Origin: Symbiodinium natans
Taxonomy: Eukaryota > Sar > Dinophyceae > Suessiales > Symbiodiniaceae
Reading direction: 5' to 3'
NCBI GenBank assembly: GCA_905221605.1
Contig: CAJNDS010000006.1
Coordinates: 143,501 to 207,500, forward strand
Length of the DNA stretch: 64,000 nucleotides
Position 1 is the stretch's first letter, and each line of letters starts with the position of its first letter. Positions 44,101 to 55,204 of the stretch are shown here, piece after piece. The notes under the pieces were generated by a model. The model was not told the origin of the DNA and ran no database searches. It saw nothing but the letters and a program-made list of their open reading frames with translations. The position numbers and the translations under genes were made by a program.

Positions 44101-46214
44101 AGTGCAAACATAGCAGTTCCCACTTTTTGTTGCCCAAACCATCTGTGTCCCATCAGCATCGCCCTCTTTCAGCACCTACGTAGTTTCGCGACGTGGCTTA
44201 CTTTACAACAGTGGTGCATCGTGATCCACTTTTAGAATCTAGAAACAGCAGAAACGTTGTCCATCCAGACCATCGACTGCGAGGAGTGCACCGCACTTGC
44301 TCCGCAGGACGGTGCGTCAATTAATTACTGATGGTTTATGCTTGATGTCCGAGTGCACAACCGGGGGATTTGGGCAAGAGGAAGGCTGCATAATCCTGTC
44401 ACCGAGAACTTGTAAGCATGAGCAGACATGAAGCAGATACTTTTAAGGACAGTCTGCACAAAAGGCCTCTAAGGCGGGAAAAACACAGCACTGGTTCGGC
44501 AATCATCCCACGCCCCACGGAGAACTTGTAAGCATGAGCAGACCCTCGTCCCACATCCAACGAAGACAACAAGGGCAACAAATCGAATCTACCAGTAGCG
44601 TGTTGCAAAGATTTCCGAGCGAGATAATGGTCTGTAGATGTCTGTAGGAGACTTGGTACTTGCTAAATTGGCGTTCATCAGATGCAACCTGGACTTTCCT
44701 CAGAAAGCAATTATAGGGCACTTAAGTAAATGGCACAGAGATGGCAAAACGAAAAGGATTGCCGCAAGGAAGACTGCGCCAGAGAAGACAGAGAGCGAGA
44801 GGGAGAGAGACTGGAGAGTGCTAGTAGGGAGGACAGGCGGCTTTTGCATGCACATGTCGTGCCTGCCAGGTCTGCAGTGTGAGCAGCGATCTCCTCACCG
44901 AGCCTGCGCTACGTTGTTGCACTTACGCCCCGAGACTTCTTGCAACAGTCCATGTGCACGAGTATGAAGACAACGAACAAGGCAGGCCAGCAATTAATTG
45001 CAGTGATGAGCGCTCTTAGGATTGCCGACATTTAGCACCCATCATGTGGATGAGCGCTTCTTTCAGACATGCTACGATGCACCGCAGCTGGACACCACTA
45101 GACATCCTGTGCGTTGGCTCGGCAAGCCCAACATCAGATACGGAGTGACGGCAACCGGTGATTCACGAGGCCGTGCTGTCTGTCTCTTTTTGATCTTCTC
45201 GTGATGTGGTTATTTGGCATTCTCAGGCAAATTTAAACCTAGTCCTTCCCCTTCCCAACCAAGGCGTCCAAACTGTCCATGTTTCGCACTGACACCCTAG
45301 ACAAACACACGCCAAAAAGCACGAGACGTCGGTCCAGATCCACCTGGCACCCTGGGAGCCCCGTGAAACCCCTCCTAGGACCCTTTCGTCTGCGATGCGC
45401 ACGCTACGCCGAGGCGGCGCACGGAAGCGCTTACAATTATTCTCCAACTCTTTTTGGACGCCAAAGAGAATGACTGAACACAAGGGCATGCCTTCGAACA
45501 ATAAGCTCCAGAATCGTGAACATCATGAAATATCATGAACGGCACGATGTGACATGAACGGTCAATGAATCAAGCATAGTCATGCTCTCACCGCAGTCAC
45601 TGCCTGGTGGCGTCAGATCCACTCTTCTCGATCTCCGCGGAAAGGACCTACAGTGACAGCTGCGATACAAGATGACACCAAGTGCACCGCTGCGATACAA
45701 GATGACACCAAGTGCACCCTTCGTGCGCACATGCAAGCTCCATTCCACCTCAACTTTCTCGGTTGCTTGTTGGATTGAACGCTTCGTTTCTCTCTCGGTG
45801 ACTTCGCAGAATTGCCTGACAAGGCAATCAGGAATCATATTGTGGAATCATGAACTATCTGAACCAGCATGAAGGCGCTGCGAGTGTGCCGAGGTGCTTG
45901 TAAGCTGCGAATTGCACTTCCTCATCCTGCTTGTCCTGCCAAGAGTAGCCACAGCATGCCGGGAGGTTCTCTGCACGTCGGGAATCACTCGGCGTCCTTC
46001 TCGCCTTGTGCCTTCATACCCCGCAGCATCTCCACGACCTTGCCCCTGCGCTGGGCGAGAGGAGCATGATGAGCACGGCACATCACGGCACAGCACGGCG
46101 CTGCTGGCGCTGCTTGCAAAACTCTGCTTGCGAAATCTGGGCGCCAGACACGGGGGTCGTTTGCTCCGCAGAGCTCACAGCCAGGAGCAGGAGCAAGCGC
46201 CATGCCTCGGCCAT
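35108..46214 (-). CDS. Secreted coiled-coil protein, micro-exon gene
   Basis: A continuous peptide can be read across about 31 exons. Start: ATG at 46214, signal peptide MAEAWRLLLLLAVSSAEQ. Exons: about 46120-46214, 45989-46045, 45749-45815, 43514-43567, 43391-43456, 41870-41934, 41716-41781, 41436-41462, 41174-41218, 41077-41139, 40984-41025, 40897-40920, 40747-40800, 40641-40664, 40452-40532, 40355-40393, 40271-40288, 40174-40218, 40066-40116, 39839-39892, 39668-39706, 39562-39591, 39466-39498, 39357-39371, 37445-37485, 37312-37362, 37214-37249, 37128-37160, 35475-35498, 35360-35417, 35220-35278, 35108-35134 (stop TAA). Most lengths are multiples of three. Hallmarks: GKVVEMLRGMKAQGEKDA, DLTESIDAIGRAQKEL, IIKMLEKLEDQFTDERL, ADFEERQKLRGQELVALDEA, AWCDAELSTNKATRE, GGVLAMLEVIESDFSRLEAE, YYEKLKPDCLDAGVSYQE. 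This pattern matches a coiled-coil family I recall as abundant and uncharacterised in dinoflagellate genomes. Exons are probably missing at 43.6-45.7, 42-43.4 and 37.5-39.3 kb. The role is unknown; a structural secreted or extrusome-matrix protein is one possibility. Confidence 0.85.
35665..35735. repeat. Interstitial TTTAGGG repeats, block 1
   Basis: Perfect and diverged copies of tttaggg (plus ttaattagggtctaggg). TTTAGGG is the plant-type telomere unit also reported for dinoflagellates. The block lies in the long intron between coiled-coil exons at 35498 and 37128. Confidence 0.9.
35938..36125. repeat. GACCTTGTGCCCAATA repeats
   Basis: Five near copies of gaccttgtgcccaataa with spacers of 8-15 bases, plus two related aaggtcgtcttgga forms, lie between telomere-like blocks. 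Confidence 0.85.
36163..36302. repeat. Interstitial TTTAGGG repeats, block 2
   Basis: About 17 degenerate units (tttaggg, ttcaggg, ttgaggg, ttaggggt). The same intron as block 1. Confidence 0.92.
36815..37036. repeat. Interstitial TTTAGGG/TTCAGGG repeats, block 3
   Basis: Tandem tttaggg and tttagggtt units, then a homogeneous run of eight ttcaggg units at 36933-36982, then mixed units. It is followed by a GA tract and then the exon at 37128-37160. Confidence 0.93.
37038..37072. repeat. (GA)n tract
   Basis: A short GA microsatellite between telomere-like block 3 and a coiled-coil exon. Confidence 0.9.
37975..38690. repeat. Imperfect 75-115-bp satellite, about eight units
   Basis: Each unit contains tatgctttgaagcaagcttg then a g/cggctta(a)aaaagc stretch, a G-run of variable length, and acaatgctcgcatgatgggt. 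The core gcaagcttgc is a perfect palindrome. G-runs of 6-9 bases recur in most units. It lies in a coiled-coil intron between exons at 37485 and 39357. Confidence 0.9.
38692..39067. repeat. T/C-rich tract with TTTCTTTCG words and (TC)n
   Basis: Almost pure pyrimidine on the plus strand (purine in the minus-strand transcript), ending in a TC microsatellite at 39020-39067. Long Phe/Ser-rich plus-strand frames here are not taken as genes. Confidence 0.88.
41318..41383. repeat. (GA)n and (CA)n tracts
   Basis: A GA microsatellite at 41318-41357 followed by acacacac; intronic in the coiled-coil gene between exons at 41218 and 41436. Confidence 0.9.
43568..45748. other. Longest intron region of the coiled-coil gene
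   Basis: By comparison with the remembered family, about 50 residues should be encoded here, so one or more small exons were probably missed. Short frames seen here have no recognisable motif. Confidence 0.4.
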
Positions 46215-47003
46215 TCCATTTGCGTTTGTCTCCGTATATCTCCATCCCTTGTTGTTGAGGCTGGTTTTTTCATACTTAGAAATGTTCAGTGTTTGGCTGT
46301 GGAGCATTCTGGGGCCCTGGCTCTCTTCATTACGGGGACTTCGGCCCAGAAACCGGGTCAATGCCTGGCTCAAGCCGAAACCTCCGCGCAAGCCTGTGGA
46401 CAAGGAAAAGCTTGGGATATGCTGGCAGATGCGGGCAGATGCTAGCAGATACTCACGTCGAACAGCGAGTTCTCTTCTCGCCGCTCAACGAAGAAATTTC
46501 AGAGTTGTGAAACTTGGACACCCGTGTCGGCCGAGTAGGCCAATAAGGAAGGCATCACTGAAGGACGCCGGCAAGAACCTGGCGACTCAAAGACGAACAT
46601 GTTCTGCCAAGGAGCTTTCTTGTTAGGGCTGCTCGGGCACGGCGCGCCTTGCCGACCGTGTACACAAAAAAGCCCAGAATGGCGGGCAGCAGCGCCGGCT
46701 CCAGGTGCAGCTCTGCAATTTCCGGAAACTGCCGACACGCTCGGTTTCCGCAGGCCAACAGTCAACAGAAGCTGAACAAGCAACATAGCAGAACATCGCA
46801 TGACATAGCATGACCCAGTTAGGCCCACTAGGCTTTCCTGTGCTTCTATCCGCGGCCAGCCCTGCACGATGAGGAGCACGATGACAGGGGTCTGAGCAAG
46901 GCCGTTGAGCTCGCTCAAGATTGAGATCGCACAGACAGTGCCGACGCACCTTTTTCTGTTTGCTTGAGACATGTCCGCAGACTGTACAGGATCTGTACAA
47001 TCT
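46215..47003. other. Spacer between EEP nuclease and coiled-coil gene
   Basis: About 0.8 kb tail-to-head spacing on the minus strand. It should hold the 3' UTR of the nuclease and the promoter or trans-splice site of the coiled-coil gene. No recognisable signal. Confidence 0.4.
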
Positions 47004-49531
47004 TTACTCCATCTCGAAGTCGGCAAACAAAGGGAGGTGGTCTGAGGGATGGTCCTGGCAAATCTCTTTGAGTGCTTGGGCCACTCTTGGGCCACGGAGA
47101 TACTCTGAGCCGAAACAAACCTTACTCGGGCCTCCGAAGGCAGCTGCTCCGGCAACTGCTCTGGCGCAGGATGAACACCCCGAAGTTGCAGACCACCTCA
47201 GACTCGGTCCATGTTTTGAGTCGATTTTCGCCTTGTGCATCCTTGTGAAAGCAGCAGCCGTGCCCAAGCACAGCTTCGAGGCTTCGACCTCGATAGAGGA
47301 TGTAGTCGAGGCAGCCGTGAAACTCTCGGGTCAGGTTCGTGACAGCTTGCTCGCGACCTCACGAAGAGCTAGCGTCACATGCAGCTCCGCATGCTCCTTG
47401 CGAACCGAAAAAGTCGAGCACCAGACAAGCACAATTCATAACTTGCAGGTGTGGCGAAGCAAAACACTTCTAAATGGTGGCCAGAAACCATCAGCTTCCT
47501 TGTAGGCACTGTAAAAGGGTAAGACTTGAAGGTCTGGCACTTCCTGACAGTGCAGGTCATGCGTCAACAAGTCAGAGAAGCAGAACGGCCCAACTTCCCA
47601 CCACAGGCCTTGGTGCTGACACCACGAAGGATTCCACTACCAGGTCTCATTCGTACTGGATGGTGTGGATGTGAAGCAGACACGCTACCTGAACATCGTC
47701 TCTGCTCTCCAGTGGTCGATGCATGTCTCTGCATTCCCAGACCCCTCAGAGGATCCAAAAGAAGACCCTTAAGCTTTCCTAAGAATGACCCAATAGTACC
47801 GTTGGGGCGCCACTTTTGGATCCTCGCAGAGGTCTGGGTTTGCGCCTATCGCAACCGTGCACCTGTTGTGAAGAGCTGGTACACGCCGGACAAGTCTCCA
47901 TCACCCGAGCTGCGCCCATCCACCAGCGGGGTGCCTAGGTTTGTACAGTAAAGATATGCTTGCCACAAGTCAGCTCCCAAATCGTGCCTGCAAAAGAAGT
48001 GAAAACCCTTTTGCAACCCCAGTGTCTCTATCCGGGTTTATTTCCTGCTTGCAGGTGAAAGGGACTGTTCAAATCCCCTGCCAGGATCAGATTTGGAGCT
48101 GCCACTGCTTCTAGCTCACGTGCTAGGAGAAAAGCCTCAGCTTCCCCCAATGGCCCAATCCCTTATACGTGTAAGCCGTGTAGAAGGACGACTGCAGACT
48201 CCACATACCCTTAAATGCCTGCAGGGAGCCTGCAGCAGCTTAAGATCTGGATACCGTGGATCCCAGTACAAGTGGCTGGTTGAGACCTGCTGGATGCACG
48301 TCGAAGGCAGTCATATTATGTCATAGGCCAAGAGTGCTGACCGAGGTGCGCACAGCTTCCTGACAGCAACCCAACACGATGGTTCTTGCCCCCTTCTCAG
48401 CCCTTCTCAGCCCTTCTCAGCTCGCACACTTGACTGTGGCCTTCCCGACACATCAATTTCGACGGCCTCGGTGCAAAGATTCTCACGGTTCACTCAACAA
48501 AGGAGCTGCCTGAGCACGGAACGACAGCCACGCTAAGCTTCTCATGCAGCTCACGCCACAAAGCCTCGCCCCACGGAGTTGAGAGAGAAGTTTGCATCCG
48601 AGGACAAGCTGACGAGATGTGACGAGATCTGACGAGATCTGACGAGCTGGCAGCTCCAAGACCAGCACTTCCACGAATGTCAAGCGAGGTGGGGTAATGC
48701 CTGCCAGAGCTGGTGAAATAGCTGACAGTAGCAGGCAGCGACACACTGTCGTCCAGCCTCTCGGCTACATCGCGAATGCGGAACGAGTAGGTTCTTGTCA
48801 CCGGCAAGTCTGTACGAGTAAAGATGGCACAACCGTCCTCATGAATCCCGAGGCAGAGTGAGTTGAAACACAGTCATGTGTATCCTGTCTGCTTTTCAGC
48901 AACCTCAAGGCTTCCAAGGTCCTTTGCTGGCAACTCTTCGTTCTGCAGAATCACAGCCTGCTTGCGGATGTGGCACTTCCGATATTGGCCATTTTGGCCA
49001 CTCGCCAATGCTGCCAAGACACACAGCGATAGCCTTGCAAATATCTGTCAAAGGTCTCCCTTGCTGAGGGGTCGAACTCCTGTGAGACATGTCACATCTC
49101 TGGGCAAATGGGTGCATTCGTACTCTTCTCAGGTTTCAAAAGCTCCTGCAAGCACGCGATGTCCGGCGACAGTCGAAGCACCAGCTCAGCAACTCGCTGC
49201 AAGCCTTAGTACACGCGATCATTTGCGATGCTCCTTATGGCTCCTCCCTGACACTGTTGAGGTCGAGGAGCGATCAGCCCACAAGCTCTGCGAGGGCAAC
49301 TTGCTCCGAAGCCTGGCCCACAGGCCACACAAGCTCTTTGCCAAGAGGAAAGGAGCAGAGGCGAAGCATAGGCGAAGCAGAGGCGACGAAAAGCGTCAAC
49401 TTCAGGCACTCTGCGCACTTGCATAAGACCCCCATGATCCATGGAATGCCCTGTACCACGCACCAATGCCATGGCTGCCTTTTCGCGGCGGCACTGTGCA
49501 AGATGTTGTAGCTGAGCACGGAGATACGCAT
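47004..49531 (-). CDS. CCR4/nocturnin-type EEP exonuclease (deadenylase-like)
   Basis: Minus-strand exons carry, in the right order, the signatures of the endonuclease/exonuclease/phosphatase fold. 49531: MRISVLSYNILHSAA. About 49196-49131: RVAELVLRLSPDIACLQEL (the catalytic Glu of LQE). About 49080-49000: EFDPSARETFDRYLQGYR. About 48835-48800: DGCAIFTRTDLP. 48230-48286: VSTSHLYWDPRYPDLKLLQ. 48065-48135: AFLLARELEA then LILAGDLNS (GDxNS). 47863-47934: GDLSGVYQLFTTG. About 47345-47270: TREFHGCLDYILYRG (LDYI). End: HPSDHLPLFADFEME (SDH catalytic His) and a stop at 47004-47006. Family members remove mRNA poly(A) tails; all key residues (N, E, D/N, D/H) are present. One or two exons between 48.8 and 48.3 kb, near 49.3 kb and near 47.6 kb are not resolved. 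Acceptors are mostly AG|G. Confidence 0.88.
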
Positions 49532-50400
49532 GGCATGAGAGGGCGCCTTCCCCTCATGGCAAGCGAGACGTTTAACAAATGACGACGCTTGAAACCCAAA
49601 AAGCACCACCAAAGGACCACGGCACGGATGATGATTCTAGGACCCTTAAGAGAAGGGGCACATGCTGGCCAATACTACAACCCGCTCGTCAGTTCAGGCT
49701 CGTCTGCATGTGCAACGTGTTTATGCTGTAAAAACCCGTTGCAAATCGTAGAAGTCATTGGCAGGCTGACTCCGGGAAAGGGTCGAGCCAGACACCGGAA
49801 CAGGGCAATAGCAAGCCGCCATGAGGTCTGTGCTCCCCTTGGCCCAGTATGCCCAACCCAAGCAGTGCTAGCAAAAAAGAGCTTTGTGCAAAGCCAGAGT
49901 CCAAAGAATCCGCTGAGGCCCCAAGCCTAAGGGCAAAAGAACAATCTGCCTACAGTCCACCCCTTGCATTGCGCAGCCCTTGTAGAGGCTCAGAGGGACC
50001 GTTCTATATGAAACTCGATTGACCCTCTATGCACTCCGCTATTTAGAGGAGCTATGCGGAACTGCTGTATGGGCACTTTCTGGATGCTTGACCCCTACGC
50101 AGCCCCCAAGCCCAAACTCTAAACTTAACCCTATCAATCCAGACGACGGTTATGGGCATTCTGTGGACGCCTATGACCCCCTATGGACAGTGTTCCGGGT
50201 CGCACGATTCGGCCGCGCCAAGTCGGGGAGCATCAGGGTTAACATTGTACAACTCACAGCCCAGACAGCCAGCTGCAGACCGTTGGATGAAACTGCGAAG
50301 GCTTTCTCTGCAACTGAGACAAGCACCAATAACCGCCTTGCACCCAACGCTGATCCTGGACAGTCTTCTGCAAGTTTGCAAGCTTACTCACAAGTGATCA
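49532..50400. other. No assigned gene
   Basis: Short frames on both strands, no motif. Expected to hold the 5' region of the EEP nuclease gene. Confidence 0.4.
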
Positions 50401-53061
50401 GCACAAGTGATCAGCAGAAAGGGCCCCCGAAAGAGAGCTCTGAGTGACTTCTCAAGAGACGTGCCAGGTGTGCCCATTGGATTCTCGGCATTGTCGGTGT
50501 ATGAGGCCAGTCCCTCCGGCAAAAGATGCGCTTGTGAGAAGCTCTCAATGTGGCACAGAAACACCCACAATACATTAATACATCATAGTACCCATACCAA
50601 GACCATGGCGGAAAGATACAAAAGCCCGCCGATGGCCCCAAGGCCTTGCAGAAGCACTCCGAAGCATGCTTCACACTCACACAGCCGCAGTTGAGCGCGC
50701 CAGGATCCCTTCAAAGCCCTCAAAGCCCAGTGCCGAAACTGAAGGCAATGCTCACACCATACCTTCGGAGGCCAGAAGAATGTCTTGCGACAAGCATGTC
50801 AGGAATCCAGCCCATCTAAAGCAGTCGCAAGAGTTGCATTGGCAAGAACAATGTTACAGTGAATGACAGAGTCTTCGTCCTTTCAGCGTGGGATGTGCAG
50901 CGATGTACAGGGTGGTGCGGGATGTGAGGCGATGTGCAGGGTGGCGCCCGTGAACTGTCCATGCTTCTGGGGCGATTGACTCAAAGGCTAAGAAGCTGGC
51001 ACAACATACGTATATGCGAAGCCGACGCCGCTTAACCTTGTCCAGCATGCCACAACAAATCACAATATATCACAGCCCTTGTGTCGAGTTCCTGACGCTG
51101 CTGTGATTCCGAACATGCGCACCTGGTGGCCAGCTTAGATTCCTACACATCTGGGCCCTACCACAAAAGCAGTGCCTTCGTAGCCTCATAGTCCTGCCGA
51201 GAAAGTTTCGAACATGCTGCTTTCTGGGCCTTCAAGTGTAAGTTTATGTGTCCTTCCGCCTGTCTTCTGGACCTGTGAGCGACATGGAGAAGCCAAATTG
51301 TTCCATTAGATGCCCCTACATCTCAAACTCCAGACTTGTCTGCATGCGGCTCCAATGTTTGGGCACTTGTGTCACTTGGGTCATGGCTCTTCACAATCCT
51401 TGTTTTGATCCTTGGAGCATGTCGAGTCATAACCGTTGCAATTGCAAAGCCTCCTCCGAGGTGCTGTCCATTTTTTGTTCTGCTTGCTCTTCTGCATGCT
51501 CTGCCTCTGAATTGTGGCAAGGTAGTCGGCCACACCTGAAGCCGTGAAGCCTAGGGTGAAGCACTCCTCATGTGATCACACACTGATCACATGTGGACAA
51601 AACCGTGCCTTCATCCTCTCTTTCCTGACAGCTTTCTATTGCCCCGACTCAAGATCACCTGTTGCAGATGCAGCCTCGTCTGCGGGATCTTCCTGTTGAC
51701 TGGCACGTCTGGTCCGCAGTGGTGAGGAACTTTCGATTCTGGGAAGACAAGCTACCAGTAGCACAAACTTTTGTGGCTTGGAGGGTGATCCACTGTGCAA
51801 TCCAAAGCTGAGGATGCGTCAGCTGATCGATGCTTCTTCCGATCTCCACCTTTCCGACACCTGCAGACTAGATCAGTGCATGGCCTGGGGTAGAGGATGC
51901 AGAGGTCATGCCAAAAAAGTTCCAGTACGCGAGAATTTGAACGACGAGGTCAGGCTTCGGGATGAGGGAATTGGGGTCACGAAAGCGAGTGCAGGAACTC
52001 CAGGTGTACGGGTGTACGGACAAGCAGCATGCGGCTGTAAACGGTAGGTGATTCGCAACAATTACACTTCAACTGTTTAGCCCAAGATGGGAGGGAGTGC
52101 TTCAAGATGCAACCCAGTCGAAACAGAATTTGCACTGTACATAATCAGCTTATAGGCAGAAGTAGGGTTAGAAGTACCCATGCGGGTAGAAACAATTCTA
52201 AGTGTAGGTACCTTACTCGTATTCCTAGTTGGCAGTGGGCAAGGTCAAAGCGGTCTAGGGTATAGGGGCTGCCATAGGCCGTCAGCGTTTTGGAGTTGGA
52301 AAGAACAGCGACCACAGATACGAGAGCCTTTTCTGGTGTTAGGTTTACGGGGTGTCTTGACAATTGCAACTAACGCACTGCAAACCCGCACTCAGGGGCC
52401 AGTAGAGCAAAAGCCAAGGCCACACTGCAAACAACAACATTTCGGAAGATACTGCAGAAAGACGGTCTGACACACTCCGCCCAACCAACAACCACATATG
52501 AAAATCCACCACCAAAGCAAACAACACGGCAGCTGTAAGGGACAGGCCATTTTTGCTGTACAAGCCAACCAGGGCAACAAAATAGCCCACAGAATCATCA
52601 CCCATCAGAGCATGCAAACAGCTCACATTGCCTAACATCACAATCTCCGTTTTGAGTTCGTCCCATGTCCCTGATTCTTTGATTTACTGTTGTGGTTCCA
52701 TGATGCATCACTTCGAAACTAGCGTGCATGTCGTGTTCTGCTGATCCTGCCATTTCACCTGATTTCCGGTCCTTTCTTATGCTTCAATATTGTCCTTCTC
52801 AACTGCTTCCTTGCAGATGCGACTCCTTTGCTTCGTCCTTCTGAGTTGCTGTCCTGCTTCCTCAGAATCAGAAGAACTACTTCCGCTGATTCCATGCAGA
52901 GCCTTCCCCTTCAAGAAGCCATGACCCACAAGACCGACGTCAACTTCCGTTTCTGCGCAGTATTCCCAGTGTTCGCCGAGATCCAGACTTGTCGTCTCCT
53001 GGCTCGGAGCTTGTGGAGCTTGCGGAGCTTGCGGAGCTTGCTGCGGAAGCTCTAACCTCAC
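50400..53061 (-). CDS. Possible multi-exon membrane protein
   Basis: Exon-like minus segments include 53061-52890 (QQAPQAPQAPQAPSQETTSL with a 9-base repeat, then GEHWEYCAETEVDVGLVGHG), 52620-52400 (VGYFVALVGLYSKNGLSL, AAVLFALVVDFHMWLL, LLFAVWPWLLLYWPLSAG: three to four hydrophobic spans), 51750-51660 (PRIESSSPLRTRRASQQEDP), 51540-51420, and 50665-50590 (LLQGLGAIGGLLYLSAMVLV, one hydrophobic span). A membrane protein is plausible but the chain and family are not established; they may belong to more than one gene. Confidence 0.35.
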
Positions 53062-53539
53062 TGAACTCTCAAAGTCTCTAAGAAAACGGAAGCTCTAACC
53101 TCCACGAGGTGCAAAACAGGGGAAAAGGTTTGAGCGTGCAATCAAGTGGTTCCGAACGTATTCAAGTTATCAAGTTATCAAGTTATCCTGTCTGCACTTT
53201 TAGGAAACCGGTACAAAACTTCGGCCAGTCTACAAAGGTGTTTGGAGTGTTCAAGCCCGCGAAGTCCGTGCGCAGGGGATTCGCACTAACCCACTAACAC
53301 GAAGGTGACACCACCGGCACTCAGAGCTCGGCTTGTGCAGTGCCTCAGCTTTTCCAAGCTTTGAAAACATGACAAATACGAAAAACTGAAAAAGCACATA
53401 AAGCCAATGAGGAAGTTCTGACATGTTCTGATGGCAGGGCGCCCCTTCGTATCGGCGCTTCAGAACCTGTGCCGATCACCACGTGAAACTCACGCATGGT
53501 GCAAGTTATATACCACGCACTCCCCATCACTCTGTAATC

Positions 53540-53765
53540 TGGGGGCCTCCGCATCAGGGCTCTCTTTTTCGAACTTCTGGCGGTCGGTTTCCTGGTCAAT
53601 GTACCTGACACTGCCAGCAAGCTGCTGCGGCACTTGTCGCTTGCACTCCTGAACGTCTTGCCGTGCACCCTGCATGGCTACTCTGTTCGAGCCGCACCAC
53701 ATCGCAGAAAGCGCCAGGTTCTTCGCATTCTCGGTGGAGACCGTAACGAGGTTGTCGGGCTGCGA
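53540..53765 (-). CDS. Hypothetical exon
   Basis: A minus frame reads VSTENAKNLALSAMWCGSN, then QDVQECKRQVPQQLAGSV and QETDRQKFEKESPD. The composition is typical of soluble helical protein. It may be a 5' exon of the gene at 50.4-53.06 kb or a separate gene. No family is recognised. Confidence 0.35.
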
Positions 53766-54279
53766 AAAGCAGCAAAGCACGGACGAACACAGACGAACTT
53801 AAAAGGAGATGGTGAGAGAGACGGAGAAAGACTCCAACAGAACAAGAAAAGCCACTCAAAGACCTCTCCCCTCGCCTCGTCGCCTTCTTTGGCATTAATG
53901 GCCTTCAAACGATCTCGCATTTTCCTCGAGGCTCCAGGCATGAAGATTTTTGAAGCTACACGGCAAATTCATGCAAATATTCATTCGCTCGAGAAATCTG
54001 GGAAGCCCCGGCACCGTGAAGCCGTCATCTCCAGGCTGGAGTTGCCGCGGCTGGCGTTAGGGGAATCATCCATCATGCTCTTATACGTCTTATACTCCAT
54101 CAACTCCATCAACTTCAAAGGTAATACTCTCTCTGCGGTTCCGTGCCAGGAGTTCAGGCTTCCTCTGCGGCATTTTGAACACAAGGGGCTTCCAAGGTTC
54201 CTGGAGCGAGGCAAAGCTTCTGGACAAGGACCCCGTGACTTGTGCGCAAAAAAAAGAAAGCACATCTGAAAGGTTCAGA

Positions 54280-54624
54280 ATGCACATCTCAGCCGTCTTA
54301 GCGCTTCGCCTTGCCTGTGCTGTTGCCTTCTTGGGGCCACCCTGCAGGCTGCATCACTTTCGAAGCTTTGAAGCTGCATTACAAACAGGCTCCTGCGCTC
54401 CAGCGGCAACCAGCCTCACATTATGTCTCGGAAGGTGCACATCGAAGCGAGTATGTCCGGCTGCTGCATCGCCGCAACTGAAAATACACAATCTTGGCCC
54501 TGCCCATCTGAGGCCCATGCCTCCTCCGCGGTGCTGCGCGCACGTTGGTGAAGGCTCTAGAGGCGACGGTCATGCTCAGGCACACGACCACGAAAAGGCC
54601 TCAGAGCAACGACGCTGCGCTTAG
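54280..54624 (+). CDS. Hypothetical ORF with an N-terminal signal-like segment
   Basis: An ATG at 54280 opens 114 codons: MHISAVLALRLACAVAFLG is a good signal-peptide-like start, followed by a Cys/Ala/Pro-rich body and a His-rich end (GDGHAQAHDHEKASEQ). It stops at TAG 54622-54624. The same frame reopens directly after the stop and continues into the AT-rich island to 54819. No family is recognised. It is on the opposite strand to every named gene. Confidence 0.35.
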   Translation: MHISAVLALRLACAVAFLGPPCRLHHFRSFEAALQTGSCAPAATSLTLCLGRCTSKRVCPAAASPQLKIHNLGPAHLRPMPPPRCCAHVGEGSRGDGHAQAHDHEKASEQRRCA

Positions 54625-54910
54625 CTCAACATAGCGGGGAGACGTACGCTGCCGTTAGATCCGATTCACTTTCAATTGGTCTTTAATGTTGGAAAAATAC
54701 ATTATACTCAAGATGAAATTGCACGTGCTGCAAAACTGGTGGATGATCGACCATTTGGACGACCACATACTACTCATTTATTACCAAAGCATGCTGAAGT
54801 AAAGATGGAACAAACATGATTCAGGATTATATACAGCAAGGTTTTGATTGCATAGATCTGATGTAGGTTGTGATCAATGGCCATTTAGAATACATACACA
54901 CACTCTCGCA
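54625..54910 (+). other. AT-rich island with an in-frame ORF
   Basis: G+C falls to about 28% over 54661-54720, against about 60% at 54541-54600. In the frame of the preceding ORF, codons from 54625 to the TGA at 54817-54819 are open and protein-like (NVGKIHYTQDEIARAAKL, VDDRPFGRPHTTHLLPKH) with A/T-ending codons, unlike neighbouring genes. I do not recognise the sequence. The abrupt change suggests foreign or organelle-derived DNA, or a mobile fragment. Confidence 0.5.
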
Positions 54911-55204
54911 CTTTCTTGTCACTGCCATCACACGCCTTGGCTTAAGCATCTCTCAAGTCTCAAGCCAAAGCCATCGCCACCTCATGCCGCCTCAAAGCAG
55001 ACACCGAAGACACCGTCGAAGCGATGCACAGAGCTCTTAAAACATCGCCGGCTCCTTATTCTTCGTCATGCCTGGAGTTCCACTGCGAACCGGGCCACAA
55101 AAAACAGCAAAGGAAATATGGAAATATGGAAATATGAAGAAGAAAAGAAAAAATGATGATGATGAAAACATGTTTTGCTCAGCTCTGCACAAAGTGCTGT
55201 GGAC

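Noticed and set aside
48980-49000. A ggccattttggcc match resembling the spliced leader
   Set aside because: Only the centre matches; GTAG upstream and CTCAAG downstream are missing.
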